Source: Planctomycetota bacterium
Lineage (GTDB): Bacteria > Planctomycetota > UBA8108 > JACQVS01
Assembly (NCBI GenBank): GCA_028280485.1
Contig: JANQLS010000074.1
Coordinates: 1 to 44,327 of the forward strand
Reading direction: 5' to 3'
DNA: 44,327 nt
Numbering within the stretch: position 1 is the stretch's first letter; every line of letters begins with the position of its first letter. The translations under genes and the position numbers were made by a program. Positions 34,701 to 42,172 of the stretch are shown one piece after another. The notes under the pieces are model-generated. The model was not told where the DNA came from. It saw only the letters and a program-made list of their open reading frames with translations, and made no database searches.

Positions 34701-35753
34701 AGCGGCGGGGATAAAGATTCTGGCGTCTACAGAGAAGTCAGAGCTTCTGATCGAAGCATTGAATGCGTGAATGGCGATGACGTTTTCACCAACGTTTAAA
34801 ACTCCCTGAGGATTAGGAATGGGATAATCTTCAAAATCATTCGCTTCATGGCTTCGGCCCGCAAAATCATCGAAGGGGATTTCTCCATCATCCATATAGA
34901 AGCGGCCTACTGGATGGCCATTGATCCAAACCAGGCATCCATCATCGATATAGATTCCTAAGTTGAGGTTGGGAACGATGTCATCTTCACTATCGATAGT
35001 GAATTTTTTTCTTAGAAAGACCGAGGAGTAATTATCTCTCATGTCATCTAAAGGGGTGTTGTCATCGTCGTCACTATAGCCGAGACTGGTTTGGCCGGTG
35101 AGCCAACTGGCATCTTCAACAAAATCTAATTCTCTCCAAGCACCGACGGGGTTCGAGGCTTCTGAAGTTCCTTTACGGTATTTCCAATCGGTGGCTTCTT
35201 CACTAAAAAGGAATACTCTTTCCGGGGGACCCGAGGCGATGATTCCAGAGGCTCTCCAGCTCGAACCCAAATCATTATCGAGACTGGGATGGATCAACTC
35301 CATCGAACTTCCCTTGCCGTTGGAGTCCAGGGGCCAAGGGAAACCTACATTGTAATTCACACGGTCGACTTGATTGACCTCGGCGTCGCGAAGAATGAGT
35401 TCGTCACCATCGTTATCCAATCGGCCGTCATAGGGGCCTACGGTGGGCATCACGCCGAATTTAGCTGCAAAGACTTCTGGATCTTGCGCGACGATCAAGT
35501 AGGAATCAGGTTCCATCTCCGTGCCATCGGGAAAGCTAAAGAAGATACCATCGGTGATGTGCCATCCCGTGAGGTCAACTATTTCCGGACCCGCGTTATA
35601 AAGTTCGATGAACTCTTCGGGAATCGTCTTGTCATCTTGATCGTAATGGATCTCGTTGATGACGATTTGACTCAACAAACTTGTTGAAAGAAATGAAACT
35701 AAAACGAGAGCCGATGCGCTCGCCTTAAGAAGCTTAAGACTTTGATTCAACAT
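31725..35753 (-). CDS. Giant exported protein: lamin-tail domains, CotH-like domain, dockerin-like end
   Basis: The 1342-residue product starts with a signal peptide (ASASALVLVSFLSTSLLSQ). The first lamin-tail domain covers about 28-165 (IVINEIHYDQ, EEFIELYNAG, LTGWHITDGI). A jelly-roll-like stretch follows (LGIYIDDGCLVWINGHPVG). The centre (about 550-900) is CotH-kinase-like: VRYRLRQANDRYGGSGKRSM, NGNLYKLKDG-type and LWTLPHDSDASWGPNW segments. CotH proteins phosphorylate spore-coat protein in Bacillus; here the target is unknown. A second lamin-tail domain lies near 1115-1235 (LKITEIMYNPLGG, EFVELQNLG). The C-terminus is a dockerin-like pair of EF-hand loops (GDANGDGFLNIGDA, LDFNGDDLVDGADA) with Cys residues. 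It is probably a surface protein. No operon partner was seen. Confidence 0.87.
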   Translation of the reverse strand: MLNQSLKLLKASASALVLVSFLSTSLLSQIVINEIHYDQDDKTIPEEFIELYNAGPEIVDLTGWHITDGIFFSFPDGTEMEPDSYLIVAQDPEVFAAKFGVMPTVGPYDGRLDNDGDELILRDAEVNQVDRVNYNVGFPWPLDSNGKGSSMELIHPSLDNDLGSSWRASGIIASGPPERVFLFSEEATDWKYRKGTSEASNPVGAWRELDFVEDASWLTGQTSLGYSDDDDNTPLDDMRDNYSSVFLRKKFTIDSEDDIVPNLNLGIYIDDGCLVWINGHPVGRFYMDDGEIPFDDFAGRSHEANDFEDYPIPNPQGVLNVGENVIAIHAFNASIRSSDFSVDARIFIPAAGEGAVAQPSPGVRNSVYSESAPPNVRQVNHAPDQPPANSEFKITAKVTDPELVSEVLVRYQVVDPGNYIPAHLAHPHNVLLARADEPFTPNPEFEDPANWSEIVMRDDGQNGDFAAGDDIYTATMPPQGNRTLFRYRIVATDTENNTVVAPFQDDESLNFACFIYDGVPQYGVTTSVLGGNQVYSEELMNSLPVYHLITLNSDWQHCIGYNSAHRISKGNERARDRFNWEGAFVYNGKVYDHVRYRLRQANDRYGGSGKRSMRIRFKRGNYVQLHDNYGKPYRRKWRTLNTGKMFDNKDVGNFGLTETLNANLWNMVGVPSPWMHTFHLRVVDGVQEAPSGSQGQYSGDFHGMHLAMENYDAIFMDTHRLEDGNLYKLKDGQFRGADLLRNQGRFAIKPDADFQNIRANLRPSQTAAWVDAHVNYDVWYPYHTVVEAIRHYDFRPADSHSKNRAWYFEPDYERTQYGRLWTLPHDSDASWGPNWNSGEDYSKAAIFNDSRKSAFRIKYRNFMREFINLIWTREVIERMIDDLAAFVIDFSNADRDRFRTAPGSEGRQDFGTITFKIQDMKNFAFTGWTGGSGPTVPSGGRARHMLNLTNAESSSSRIPRQPTISYTGEAGYPVDGLSFDVSDFDDPQGDNTFGNIEWMIAEITPSGVPFDRLNQRVYEYTKPWRSGPITEFSSTFFVPPRAVKTGRRYRARARMTDSDNYASHWSEPVEFTTIAATDPPALIEALKITEIMYNPLGGGGFEFVELQNLGTETISLEDVRFTEGIEFDFAEGNVTELAPNQIVLVVRDLQSFSLRYPNVNPDIIAGQYSGGLSNSGEDLELTWGGNFDIQQFDYLDDWFESTDGAGFSLRVFDPFAPIAEWNTKANWLPSSEMHGSPGVEDFASITAGLRKPGDANGDGFLNIGDAITTLLLAFQPGALVLPCDGEHAADGGNLLLLDFNGDDLVDGADAVSSLTYLFLQGPPHTLGAECTRIEGCSSLPCN

Positions 35754-36136
35754 GAATTGAAACCTAACCCAGACTTTTTTGTCTTATTGTAACCCTGATT
35801 CAATCAGGCAAATTTTTTACAAACCCAAGGGCTCCCACAACCCAAATAAAAATGGGAGGAATGGCTCTATTTTGAAGATGCTTCAATCTTGAGCAGATGG
35901 AGTAGAAAGTTCGTATTCAGAGCCAATTTTGGGAAACCTCGATGATACTGCTTTTAAACGAGATAGCCAAATTGTTAGGGCGGGTATAAATGAGAAAAAT
36001 CTTTCTCTTTCAAGATTCTAAGTGTTTTTGAGTAAAGGGGTTCGGTTTTGGCTATTCCGTAGCCGAACTCCTAAGAGTATGACCGAATACGCATTTTAGC
36101 CAAATTTTTGCAAATTCGGCCACGGAATGAATTTAG
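35754..36136. repeat. Intergenic region with an inverted pair (ATTCCGTAGCCGAA type)
   Basis: ATTCCGTAGCCGAA (36054-36067) and TTCGGCCACGGAAT (36115-36128) are inverted copies with one mismatch; TTTTGGCTA and TAGCCAAA inside are part of the same pattern, and GTTCGG/CCGAAC forms a local hairpin. The promoter of the giant CotH-type gene should be in the left half, but none was clear. Confidence 0.5.
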
Positions 36137-37156
36137 TTACGAAAACTCAAGCATCGCTTTAACTGTGCCATTCTCAGGATCGAGCCAGGCAGGGAATGTT
36201 TCGGGCAAATTTTCTAGTGAGGTTCGATCGGTGATCCAGGGATTCACATCGATCTCTCCCTTTTCCATATGCGCGATGATGCGTTTGAAATCTCGGCTGG
36301 TGGAATTTCGACTCGAGAGTAGGGTCATTTCACGGCGATGGAATTCAGGATCGTTAAAAGAGACGTCGCCCTGGAAAAGTCCCACGAAGATGAGCTTCCC
36401 GGTGCTCGATACGAACTCGAAGGAAGTCTGCATCGATTGAGGATTCCCGGTGGCATCGAAGACCGCAGTGGGGAGTTCTCCATTGAGGAGAGATTGCAAT
36501 TTCTCGATGGGTGAATCTTGAGGATCGATCGCTTCAACAACATTAAAGTTATTCTTACAAAATGTCCTTCGACCCTGATCGATTTCGAGGACGTAGACAT
36601 TCACGTTTTGAAGATTCAAGAATTGAACGACAGATAAACCGATGGGGCCCGCTCCGATGACTAGCACATTTTCATCGTCCTCTAATTGAGCGCGATCTAC
36701 GGCATGACAGCCGATTCCCAGAGTTTCTACGAGTGCGAGTTGTTCGGTTTCTAAAGAATTTGAAACATGCAACTTATTAGCAGGGACGATGATACTTTCT
36801 CGCATCCCACCATCGAGGTGAACTCCCAAGACTTTTAGGTTCGTACAACAATTGGTCTTTCCTTTTTTGCAGGGCAGGCAGATGCCGCAATTGAGGTAGG
36901 GCTCCACGGCGCATCGATCACCGACCTTGACCTTGGTCACTCCTGACCCTATCTCTAAAATTTCAACTCCCAGTTCATGCCCCAAGATTCTGGGGTAAGA
37001 AAAGAAGGGTTGACGTCCGCGGTAAGCGTGAAGATCGGTTCCGCAGATACCTACGCGCTTCACACTGACGAGAGCTTCACCCTCTCCCGGTTGACTGGGG
37101 GCTTGAGTTTCAGATTGAACAAATTGACCAGGTTTTTCGAGGGTGAGGGTTTTCAT
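36137..37156 (-). CDS. Zinc-dependent medium-chain dehydrogenase (sorbitol/threonine dehydrogenase-like)
   Basis: The 339 residues have both zinc sites of the medium-chain dehydrogenase family: catalytic C38 (GICGTD) and GHE (59-61), and a structural four-Cys loop (NCGICLPCKKGKTNCC, about 89-104). The Rossmann motif is VLVIGAGPIGLSVVQF, followed by the cofactor-selecting acidic residue in VYVLEID, which favours NAD. Similar proteins oxidise sorbitol, L-threonine, galactitol or gulonate; the substrate cannot be chosen. The other dehydrogenase of the window (at 15-16 kb) lacks the structural zinc loop, so the two are not recent duplicates. It stands alone between repeats. Confidence 0.9.
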   Translation of the reverse strand: MKTLTLEKPGQFVQSETQAPSQPGEGEALVSVKRVGICGTDLHAYRGRQPFFSYPRILGHELGVEILEIGSGVTKVKVGDRCAVEPYLNCGICLPCKKGKTNCCTNLKVLGVHLDGGMRESIIVPANKLHVSNSLETEQLALVETLGIGCHAVDRAQLEDDENVLVIGAGPIGLSVVQFLNLQNVNVYVLEIDQGRRTFCKNNFNVVEAIDPQDSPIEKLQSLLNGELPTAVFDATGNPQSMQTSFEFVSSTGKLIFVGLFQGDVSFNDPEFHRREMTLLSSRNSTSRDFKRIIAHMEKGEIDVNPWITDRTSLENLPETFPAWLDPENGTVKAMLEFS

Positions 37157-37240
37157 AGGGGTATTGGAGTTTGGTTTGAATAGGCGTAATTTTTTGAAGA
37201 GCTGATTATGCCATATAAGGGTTCGTAGTAGTAGACTCTA

Positions 37241-37331
37241 TCCCCTCGCTAGCGCTTCGGGCTAGCTAAATGAAGACTTCGAAAAAAGACCTTAGTAATA
37301 CAGTTAACTAGCCCGAAGCGCTAGCGAGGGG
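37241..37331. repeat. Paired inverted REP-like repeat (AAGCGCTAGCG subtype)
   Basis: CCCCTCGCTAGCGCTTCGGG (37242 on) and its exact reverse complement CTAGCCCGAAGCGCTAGCG (ending at 37331) are separated by about 40 bases. The CCCC ends point outward, as at 20.7 kb and opposite to 12.5 and 44.1 kb. Confidence 0.8.
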
Positions 37332-37368
37332 TGGGCTTTGATTACTTGAGAATAGATGAATTGCCCAC

Positions 37369-37405
37369 CCGGCTCACGGGGTGAGCCGGCCACTAGGCCT
37401 ACTAC
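37369..37405. repeat. Single hairpin repeat with GTAGTAGG end
   Basis: CCGGCTCAC/GTGAGCCGG form a 9-bp perfect stem with loop GGG, followed by CCTACTAC. A related single unit with GTAGTAGG and another stem (GGCACAC/GTGTGCC) is at 43966-43988. Confidence 0.65.
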
Positions 37406-37406
37406 T

Positions 37407-37438
37407 AAAAAGAGCCGCTGCACGTGCAGCGGCTCTTT
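37407..37438 (-). terminator. Terminator of the dockerin/cohesin/VIT-VWA operon
   Basis: AGAGCCGCTGCAC and GTGCAGCGGCTCT form a 13-bp perfect palindrome; on the minus strand a T-run follows. It lies about 40 bases after the VIT-VWA stop codon. Confidence 0.88.
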
Positions 37439-37477
37439 GTTCGTTAGAGATGGAAAGTTACTTGAGTTGATTGTTAA

Positions 37478-39868
37478 TTACTGACCCACGGTGGTGTCGT
37501 AGCGAACTCCATCCGGTACGGGTACGGGCACGTTGACGGTAGTGCCGTATTCGCCTTCGGTTTTTCTTGAAGAATCCACGGCGACGAAGGCAGTGAATTT
37601 CGACATGAGATTGAAGTTCAAGGCGGTGGTCAAGATCTCTTTCGATGCACCTTTGTCGCCTTCTCGACTGATTTGATCGTTGAGATCTTTGATGCGAGTG
37701 CGCGCCCAGATACTGGCGATGCCCCGGTGTTCTGATTTTGAATCACCAGCGACAGCCACATTCAGTTCTTTCCTTTGGCCTCCCACGATACCGCTAACGG
37801 TGATGTTCTTAGGAGCTTGGCCCTTTTTGTAACGACCGGTTAAAAGAACGGGGCGTCCGACAAATAAATCAGGAATGTGTTTGGGATAAACATTTTCGAT
37901 TTCGCTCGTCTTCCAATCGATAGCGATATCGGTGAGAGCTGGGTGACGGACGCGTTCATAAAAGAGATCGACTGCGCTTCCGGCGCCTTCATCTAATCCT
38001 ACATAAGCGACAGCGCCTTTTCCTAGTCGAGCCATGCCTTCTAAGAGGTAACGGTTAACTGAGCTACCGATACCAAAGCTGAAAATGCGAGCACCATTTA
38101 AGCGCTTGTGAATTTCAGTAAAGATTTGGCGTTCATTTCCGATGTGACCATCGGTCATGAAGGAGACGATTCGTAATTTTTCTTCATCCTTGGGGAAGTC
38201 TAAGGATGCCTTGATCCCTTCGATCATCATGGTTCCGCCAGTAGATTGAAGAGACTCAAGATAGCGTAAGCCTTTTTCGATGTTCTCTGGAGTGGCGGCA
38301 AGAGGTTTGGGCCCTAATTGAGAAGCCGTTACTGAGAATCGAATGACTTGGAAGGAGTCCGTGGGGCGTAATTTTCGAATGCTTCGAGCCATCGCTTGCT
38401 TAGCTTTAGCTAAGGGCTTGCCTCTCATACTCCCTGAACAATCCAAGACGAAAACCATTTCAACGGGTTGACGTTCGACGTTCTTCAAGTCGGCAGGGGG
38501 ATAGATCATGAGGCTAAAGAAGCCACCGTTTTCATCTTCGTGAGTGATGAAGTTCGATTTGATTTGCTTGCCGGCAACTTTGTAACGAAGAACGAAATCT
38601 TTATTTGGAAGGCGGTCGTTGGCAGCGAGTTTGATATCGGCTTTGTTTTCACCATGACGCTTTACTTCAACAGCATGAGAGTGTGAACGGAGGTCTTCGA
38701 TTTTGACTCCGGCATCTAATTGGAGTCTTAGACTGATATCGTGACCATTGCGTTCGTGGGGACGCAAGTAAGCGATCTCGGTGGATTGGCCGGAGGATCC
38801 TTGACGATTTCGGGCTACTGCGCCGATCCCATCGGTTGTTCCGGGAGGATTGAAACGAGGATTGACGACCATGGGGAAGACAAACTCGTACCAGCCTTCG
38901 TTGTACGCCAGAGTATTGAAGTACTTGATGGTGATATCGATGGCTTTACCTGGTTCGATATTCGCAACCTTTTGGGTGAAGATGTTGGGACGCTCTTGCG
39001 TTAAGAGAGAGGCAACGTAACCCTGACGCTTAGCTTGTTGGTAAATTCTTTTGGCTTGTTCGCGTTCACGGATGATGCCGCGGATCGTGCGATCACCCAC
39101 TTTCATCAAGAACTCATTTACTGCAGCGTTTTGAGGGAGTGGAAAGACGTAGACCGCTTCGATCTTTGAGCTGTAAGGGTTTTTGAACTTTTGAACGACA
39201 TCGACTGATGCGACATAACCCGAAACTTGGGCCGAAACATCGGTGTGTTCCAATGGAATAGGAACTTGAACTTGATTGACGCGAGTTACCAAAGAACCAC
39301 AACCCGGGTGGTCGCGATCAGGGATACGCACGGGGCGATCTTCCGTACGTGATTTTTCGATGATCCAGAGTTCTTCTGAAGAAGATATGCGGGCAAGAAC
39401 GTCGCCTTCGGTGAAGTGATGTCTTCGGGAATTAGAGTTCCCTACAACCCTTTTAGATTTCTTCTTGGGAACGGCTCCACGAGGGGCGTTAGAGCGAACT
39501 CTTTGTTCGTTACTTTCAGGTGAGCCTTGTTTGGAGTAGTCGAGATCGGCTGACTCTTCTTTTGCTTCGTTATTCCCGATACTCGTCAATTCGATTGTTG
39601 GGACGGCTTTATCAGACTTAGGAGCACCATCCGGTTCTGAGGGCTGGATTGTTTTTTCTTCAGTATCTGTCGAAATGTTACCTACCTGGGTTCCCTCCAC
39701 TACAGAATTGGGATCCTCTGGCAGAATCAACTCACTATCAGATTTTTCGTTCGTAAAGTAAGACTGATCTCGAGATGCAGTGTTACAAGACACAAACACT
39801 GACAACAACATTCCCGCCAAGCCCAAAAACAGGCCCACTTGTAATAAGTTGAGATTTTTATTCTTCAT
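37478..39868 (-). CDS. VIT-VWA domain lipoprotein
   Basis: ATG 39868 is chosen: AAGGAG lies nine bases upstream and the product then begins with a lipoprotein signal (LLQVGLFLGLAGMLLSVFV, then SC). Starts up to 39916 are open but lack this. A long charged spacer (to about residue 190) leads to a VIT domain (VSGYVASVDVVQKFKNPYSS, VYVFPLPQNAAVNEFLM, YQQAKRQGYVASLLTQERPN). A von Willebrand A domain follows with an intact metal site (FVLDCSGSM, then TGGTM and SFMTDG). The C-terminal part is beta-rich. VIT-VWA pairs occur in inter-alpha-trypsin inhibitors and many bacterial surface proteins and mediate metal-dependent adhesion. It is the last gene of an operon; its start overlaps the end of the previous gene by 11 bases, so translation is probably coupled. 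Confidence 0.9.
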   Translation of the reverse strand: MKNKNLNLLQVGLFLGLAGMLLSVFVSCNTASRDQSYFTNEKSDSELILPEDPNSVVEGTQVGNISTDTEEKTIQPSEPDGAPKSDKAVPTIELTSIGNNEAKEESADLDYSKQGSPESNEQRVRSNAPRGAVPKKKSKRVVGNSNSRRHHFTEGDVLARISSSEELWIIEKSRTEDRPVRIPDRDHPGCGSLVTRVNQVQVPIPLEHTDVSAQVSGYVASVDVVQKFKNPYSSKIEAVYVFPLPQNAAVNEFLMKVGDRTIRGIIREREQAKRIYQQAKRQGYVASLLTQERPNIFTQKVANIEPGKAIDITIKYFNTLAYNEGWYEFVFPMVVNPRFNPPGTTDGIGAVARNRQGSSGQSTEIAYLRPHERNGHDISLRLQLDAGVKIEDLRSHSHAVEVKRHGENKADIKLAANDRLPNKDFVLRYKVAGKQIKSNFITHEDENGGFFSLMIYPPADLKNVERQPVEMVFVLDCSGSMRGKPLAKAKQAMARSIRKLRPTDSFQVIRFSVTASQLGPKPLAATPENIEKGLRYLESLQSTGGTMMIEGIKASLDFPKDEEKLRIVSFMTDGHIGNERQIFTEIHKRLNGARIFSFGIGSSVNRYLLEGMARLGKGAVAYVGLDEGAGSAVDLFYERVRHPALTDIAIDWKTSEIENVYPKHIPDLFVGRPVLLTGRYKKGQAPKNITVSGIVGGQRKELNVAVAGDSKSEHRGIASIWARTRIKDLNDQISREGDKGASKEILTTALNFNLMSKFTAFVAVDSSRKTEGEYGTTVNVPVPVPDGVRYDTTVGQ

Positions 39869-40376
39869 CGTTCTTTGCTCCTTCGACTTGGACTTGAGCT
39901 TTGATTTTTTGCCCATCGCTTGAGGCTGCCGCGATCAGTTGAGATTGAAAGTCGACGTCTTGTTTTCCTTCGACTTGAAGGTGAAGACGTGCGACGAGAG
40001 TTTTACCTTTGGGGAGATCTTTTTTGGTGCTAAAGGCAGCTAAGATGATTTCATTTTTGGTGAGTGCCTTGGGGTCGTAGAAGGGAGGCTCTTTGTAAGC
40101 TTCATGCTTTCCTCCTTCGATCCCGACGATTTGAACTTTCCCTGTAGGGTCTTTAAGGCGAATTTGATAAGCCGCTAAGGGTGTTTCGCCGGGATTGACA
40201 TAAAGATCGACGAGGGTGAATCGAACTTCAGGTTGAGGCGGTTCGACGGGAAGAATTTTTGCTTGGCCTAACAAGCGGTTTCCCAGATTGAATCCGGGAA
40301 CGAAGACGATAGCAATCAGCAGTAAGCCAATCGTTATCGCGAGTTCTTGTTTGAGGAATGCGAACTTACTGTTCAT
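39858..40376 (-). CDS. Membrane-anchored cohesin-like protein
   Basis: ATG 40376 has AAAGGA at good spacing; the frame is open to 40400. One transmembrane helix (ITIGLLLIAIVFVPGFNLG) near the N-terminus is followed by an extracytoplasmic beta domain of about 120 residues. The pattern LVDLYVNPGETPLAAYQIRL, VQIVGIEGGKH, IILAAFSTKKDLPKGKTLVA, RLHLQVEG and a closing beta strand is like a cohesin-type fold (a surface-exposed jelly roll that binds dockerins). The gene lies 29 bases after a membrane-anchored dockerin gene and overlaps the VIT-VWA gene, so a direct cohesin-dockerin contact between neighbours is an attractive but untested idea. The cohesin assignment rests on pattern only. Confidence 0.75.
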   Translation of the reverse strand: MNSKFAFLKQELAITIGLLLIAIVFVPGFNLGNRLLGQAKILPVEPPQPEVRFTLVDLYVNPGETPLAAYQIRLKDPTGKVQIVGIEGGKHEAYKEPPFYDPKALTKNEIILAAFSTKKDLPKGKTLVARLHLQVEGKQDVDFQSQLIAAASSDGQKIKAQVQVEGAKNDEE

Positions 40377-40405
40377 TTCCATTTCCTTTCTCGGGCTCAA
40401 AGCGG

Positions 40406-41017
40406 TTAATACAAACTGACCACTCGTTGAGCCAAGTGGTGGGCGTCTTCGAGACTCACTCGGCCATCGTCATTGAGATCGAGGCCCGAGTTTTCGGCAC
40501 TTTCCTTACCGGCTTCTAAGCGCTTGGCGAGTAGCAGTGCGTCGACGATGTCGACCTTGCCATCTCCATCCAAGTCACTGGATTGAGTCTTGAGATTCCC
40601 TTGGTGGGGTGACTTCTCACTTTGAGGAGACTCATGGTGAGAATCCGACGCCACCTCTAACGATTTTTTGCTCACATCGGCCTTTTCCATCACTGACTTA
40701 TTGCTCGTTAGGGGAGAGAGCTCTTCGTAGACATCGTTCTGTCTTTGATTCATCAGATGGATCGTGACGGTCGTCGCCAGAATAAAAGCAGCAGCTACGC
40801 CGAGTCGTTTCGCCCAAACTGAAACGGGAAACTGAGGTTGGGGACGCAATTGGGTTTTCGCCCTATCCAGAATCTGGTGATCGAGAATAGGCGAGACCTC
40901 AACCTGTGGGCGATAGAGCTGGCGCAGCTCCTCCTGAAATTCAGGCTTGGGTTCGGGTGGGTTTTGATTTCCTTCTGAATCGAAGGAGTCTGGGTTATCG
41001 GGTGTTTGCTGGTTCAT
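40406..41017 (-). CDS. Single-pass membrane protein with a dockerin-like EF-hand pair
   Basis: ATG 41017 (MNQQTPDNPD) has GGAG nine bases upstream; GTG 41032 is also open. The N-terminal 75 residues are polar and would be cytoplasmic. One helix follows (LGVAAAFILATTVTIHLM), then a polar linker and a C-terminal pair of EF-hand loops as in dockerins (DLDGDGKVDIVDALLLAKRL and DLNDDGRVSLEDAHHLAQRV), facing outward. A cytoplasmic domain, one helix and an outer domain is the layout of membrane anti-sigma factors. The position, first in an operon and 1.1 kb downstream of an ECF sigma gene on the same strand, makes an anti-sigma-like role possible. No zinc-anti-sigma motif (HxxxCxxC) is present. Confidence 0.8.
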   Translation of the reverse strand: MNQQTPDNPDSFDSEGNQNPPEPKPEFQEELRQLYRPQVEVSPILDHQILDRAKTQLRPQPQFPVSVWAKRLGVAAAFILATTVTIHLMNQRQNDVYEELSPLTSNKSVMEKADVSKKSLEVASDSHHESPQSEKSPHQGNLKTQSSDLDGDGKVDIVDALLLAKRLEAGKESAENSGLDLNDDGRVSLEDAHHLAQRVVSLY

Positions 41018-41154
41018 AATTTCCATCTCCACACTGTTAAGGGGCTTGGGGTTCTAAAAGGTTCAGGGGAAATGGAGGAAGTTGTAAGCTATTATATTTG
41101 AATGTATTAAGTTTTTTCGACTGGAGGTGGAGCCTTATTCTATGAAAATATATA

Positions 41155-41184
41155 GCAATATTTGGCAATATTTGGCAATATTTG
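41155..41184 (+). promoter_or_regulatory. Putative ParD operator: three 10-base direct repeats
   Basis: GCAATATTTG occurs three times in a row, 22 bases before the antitoxin ATG. The period is 10 bases, close to one helical turn, as expected for cooperative ribbon-helix-helix binding, and the block is bounded by TATAGC and GCTATC. TTGGCA inside the block, with TTAAGC 16 bases later, could be the promoter, so bound repressor would block it. Confidence 0.65.
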
Positions 41185-41206
41185 CTATCGATGTTAAGCT
41201 ACTAGT

Positions 41207-41551
41207 ATGAAGCCAAAAAAGAAAAGCCCATCCCAACCAAAACCCATTCAGTCAGAAAAATCGGGCTCCGCTCCTGATCCTCGAGTGAAGTTGAAAAAAA
41301 TGACGACGATGAATGTGTCACTTCCAGAATCTTTACGTAATTTCACAGAACAGCGAGTTGCGATGGGGTACAGCTCAGCGAGTGAATATATTCGTGAACT
41401 GATTAGAGAAGACCGTAAGCGTGTGGCTCAAGATCGTCTGGAAGAGTTAATCCTCGACGGAATTGATTCTGGCTTCCCGGTTGAAATGACAAATGAGTAT
41501 TGGGAGAAGAAGAAAAAACTTCTTGAGCAGAGGGAGGATAAAAAGGCTTAG
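41207..41551 (+). CDS. parD: ParD-like antitoxin (ribbon-helix-helix)
   Basis: The C-terminal 83 residues are a typical ParD: MTTMNVSLPESLRNFTEQRV gives the DNA-binding strand and first helix, then GYSSASEYIRELIREDRKR, and a charged tail that would wrap the toxin. The frame starts at ATG 41207 with a Lys/Pro/Ser-rich 31-residue extension; ATG 41300 gives the standard length of the family. Neither start has a clear Shine-Dalgarno site; if the promoter lies in the repeats, 41207 would be nearly leaderless. The stop overlaps the toxin GTG by one base. The protein should neutralise ParE and repress its own promoter through the triple repeat. Confidence 0.88.
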   Translation: MKPKKKSPSQPKPIQSEKSGSAPDPRVKLKKMTTMNVSLPESLRNFTEQRVAMGYSSASEYIRELIREDRKRVAQDRLEELILDGIDSGFPVEMTNEYWEKKKKLLEQREDKKA

Positions 41552-41871
41552 TGGGTACAGTTAAAATTCAGATTCTCTCGGCAGCGAACTCTGATATTGA
41601 TAAGGCTCTAAATTATTATTCGAATGAAGCTGGGACAGAGTTGGCGCTCAGATTTATGGCGGCTCTCCAGCAAACCCTAAGAGTTCTATCTGAAAATCCT
41701 AGGATTGGGACTTTAATCGAATTTAAGAATACAAAATTAGAGGGAATTAGAAGATGGAGTGTTCAGGGTTTTAAATCGTATTTAATTTTTTACCGCATTG
41801 TGGCAGGAATCATTGAAGTTGTACGTCTTCTCCATGCAAAAAGAGATTTAGATTCTATTTTTGGAGGGTGA
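41551..41871 (+). CDS. parE: ParE-like toxin of the RelE/ParE superfamily
   Basis: The 106 residues have the ParE plan: QILSAANSDIDKALNYYSNEAG with the two N-terminal helices, then RFMAALQQTLRVLSENPRIGTL, and the closing strands GIRRWSVQGFKSYLIFYRIVAGIIEVVRLLHAKRDL. ParE proteins poison gyrase; relatives act as mRNA interferases, and the sequence alone does not decide. The start is GTG, overlapping the antitoxin stop by one base (TAGTG). The module is complete and, as plus-strand genes among minus-strand ones, sits between an ECF sigma gene and its likely target operon, so it may be a late insertion. Confidence 0.88.
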   Translation: MGTVKIQILSAANSDIDKALNYYSNEAGTELALRFMAALQQTLRVLSENPRIGTLIEFKNTKLEGIRRWSVQGFKSYLIFYRIVAGIIEVVRLLHAKRDLDSIFGG

Positions 41872-41984
41872 AATTCCTTTGGGATTGAACGGGTTTCTTT
41901 AAACATCGAATACGGAACTGATTTTTAAGAAGGCCGCACACGGAGAGGTTGTGAATTCATAACAAAGAATTAAGCACCAATATT

Positions 41985-42125
41985 AATAAGCCCGGAGCGT
42001 AAGCGACGGGACAATGCTAATGAATTTCGTGGGTGGGAATTAAATGCCTGAATTATCCCTAAGGACCTACCGATGCGGATTCATCGCGATGACGTATCCC
42101 GTCGCTTACGCTCCGGGCTTACTAA
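41985..42125. repeat. Paired inverted REP-like repeat (GGAGCGTAAGCGACGGG subtype)
   Basis: AAGCCCGGAGCGTAAGCGAC (41988 on) and its exact reverse complement (ending at 42122) lie 87 bases apart in the 301-base gap between the toxin and sigma genes. The internal part has a weak match to the element at 44.1 kb (CCTAC...GCGAT). Confidence 0.78.
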
Positions 42126-42172
42126 TGGATATCGAATAAACTCACAGCCTCGGAGCGTTTGGACTAAATTGA

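Noticed and set aside
14986..37156. The two zinc dehydrogenase genes as a recent duplication
   Set aside because: One lacks the structural zinc loop and they differ throughout, so they are separate subfamilies.
41155..41184. Replication iterons or a CRISPR array
   Set aside because: There are only three 10-base copies without spacers, directly upstream of parD, so an antitoxin operator is the better explanation.
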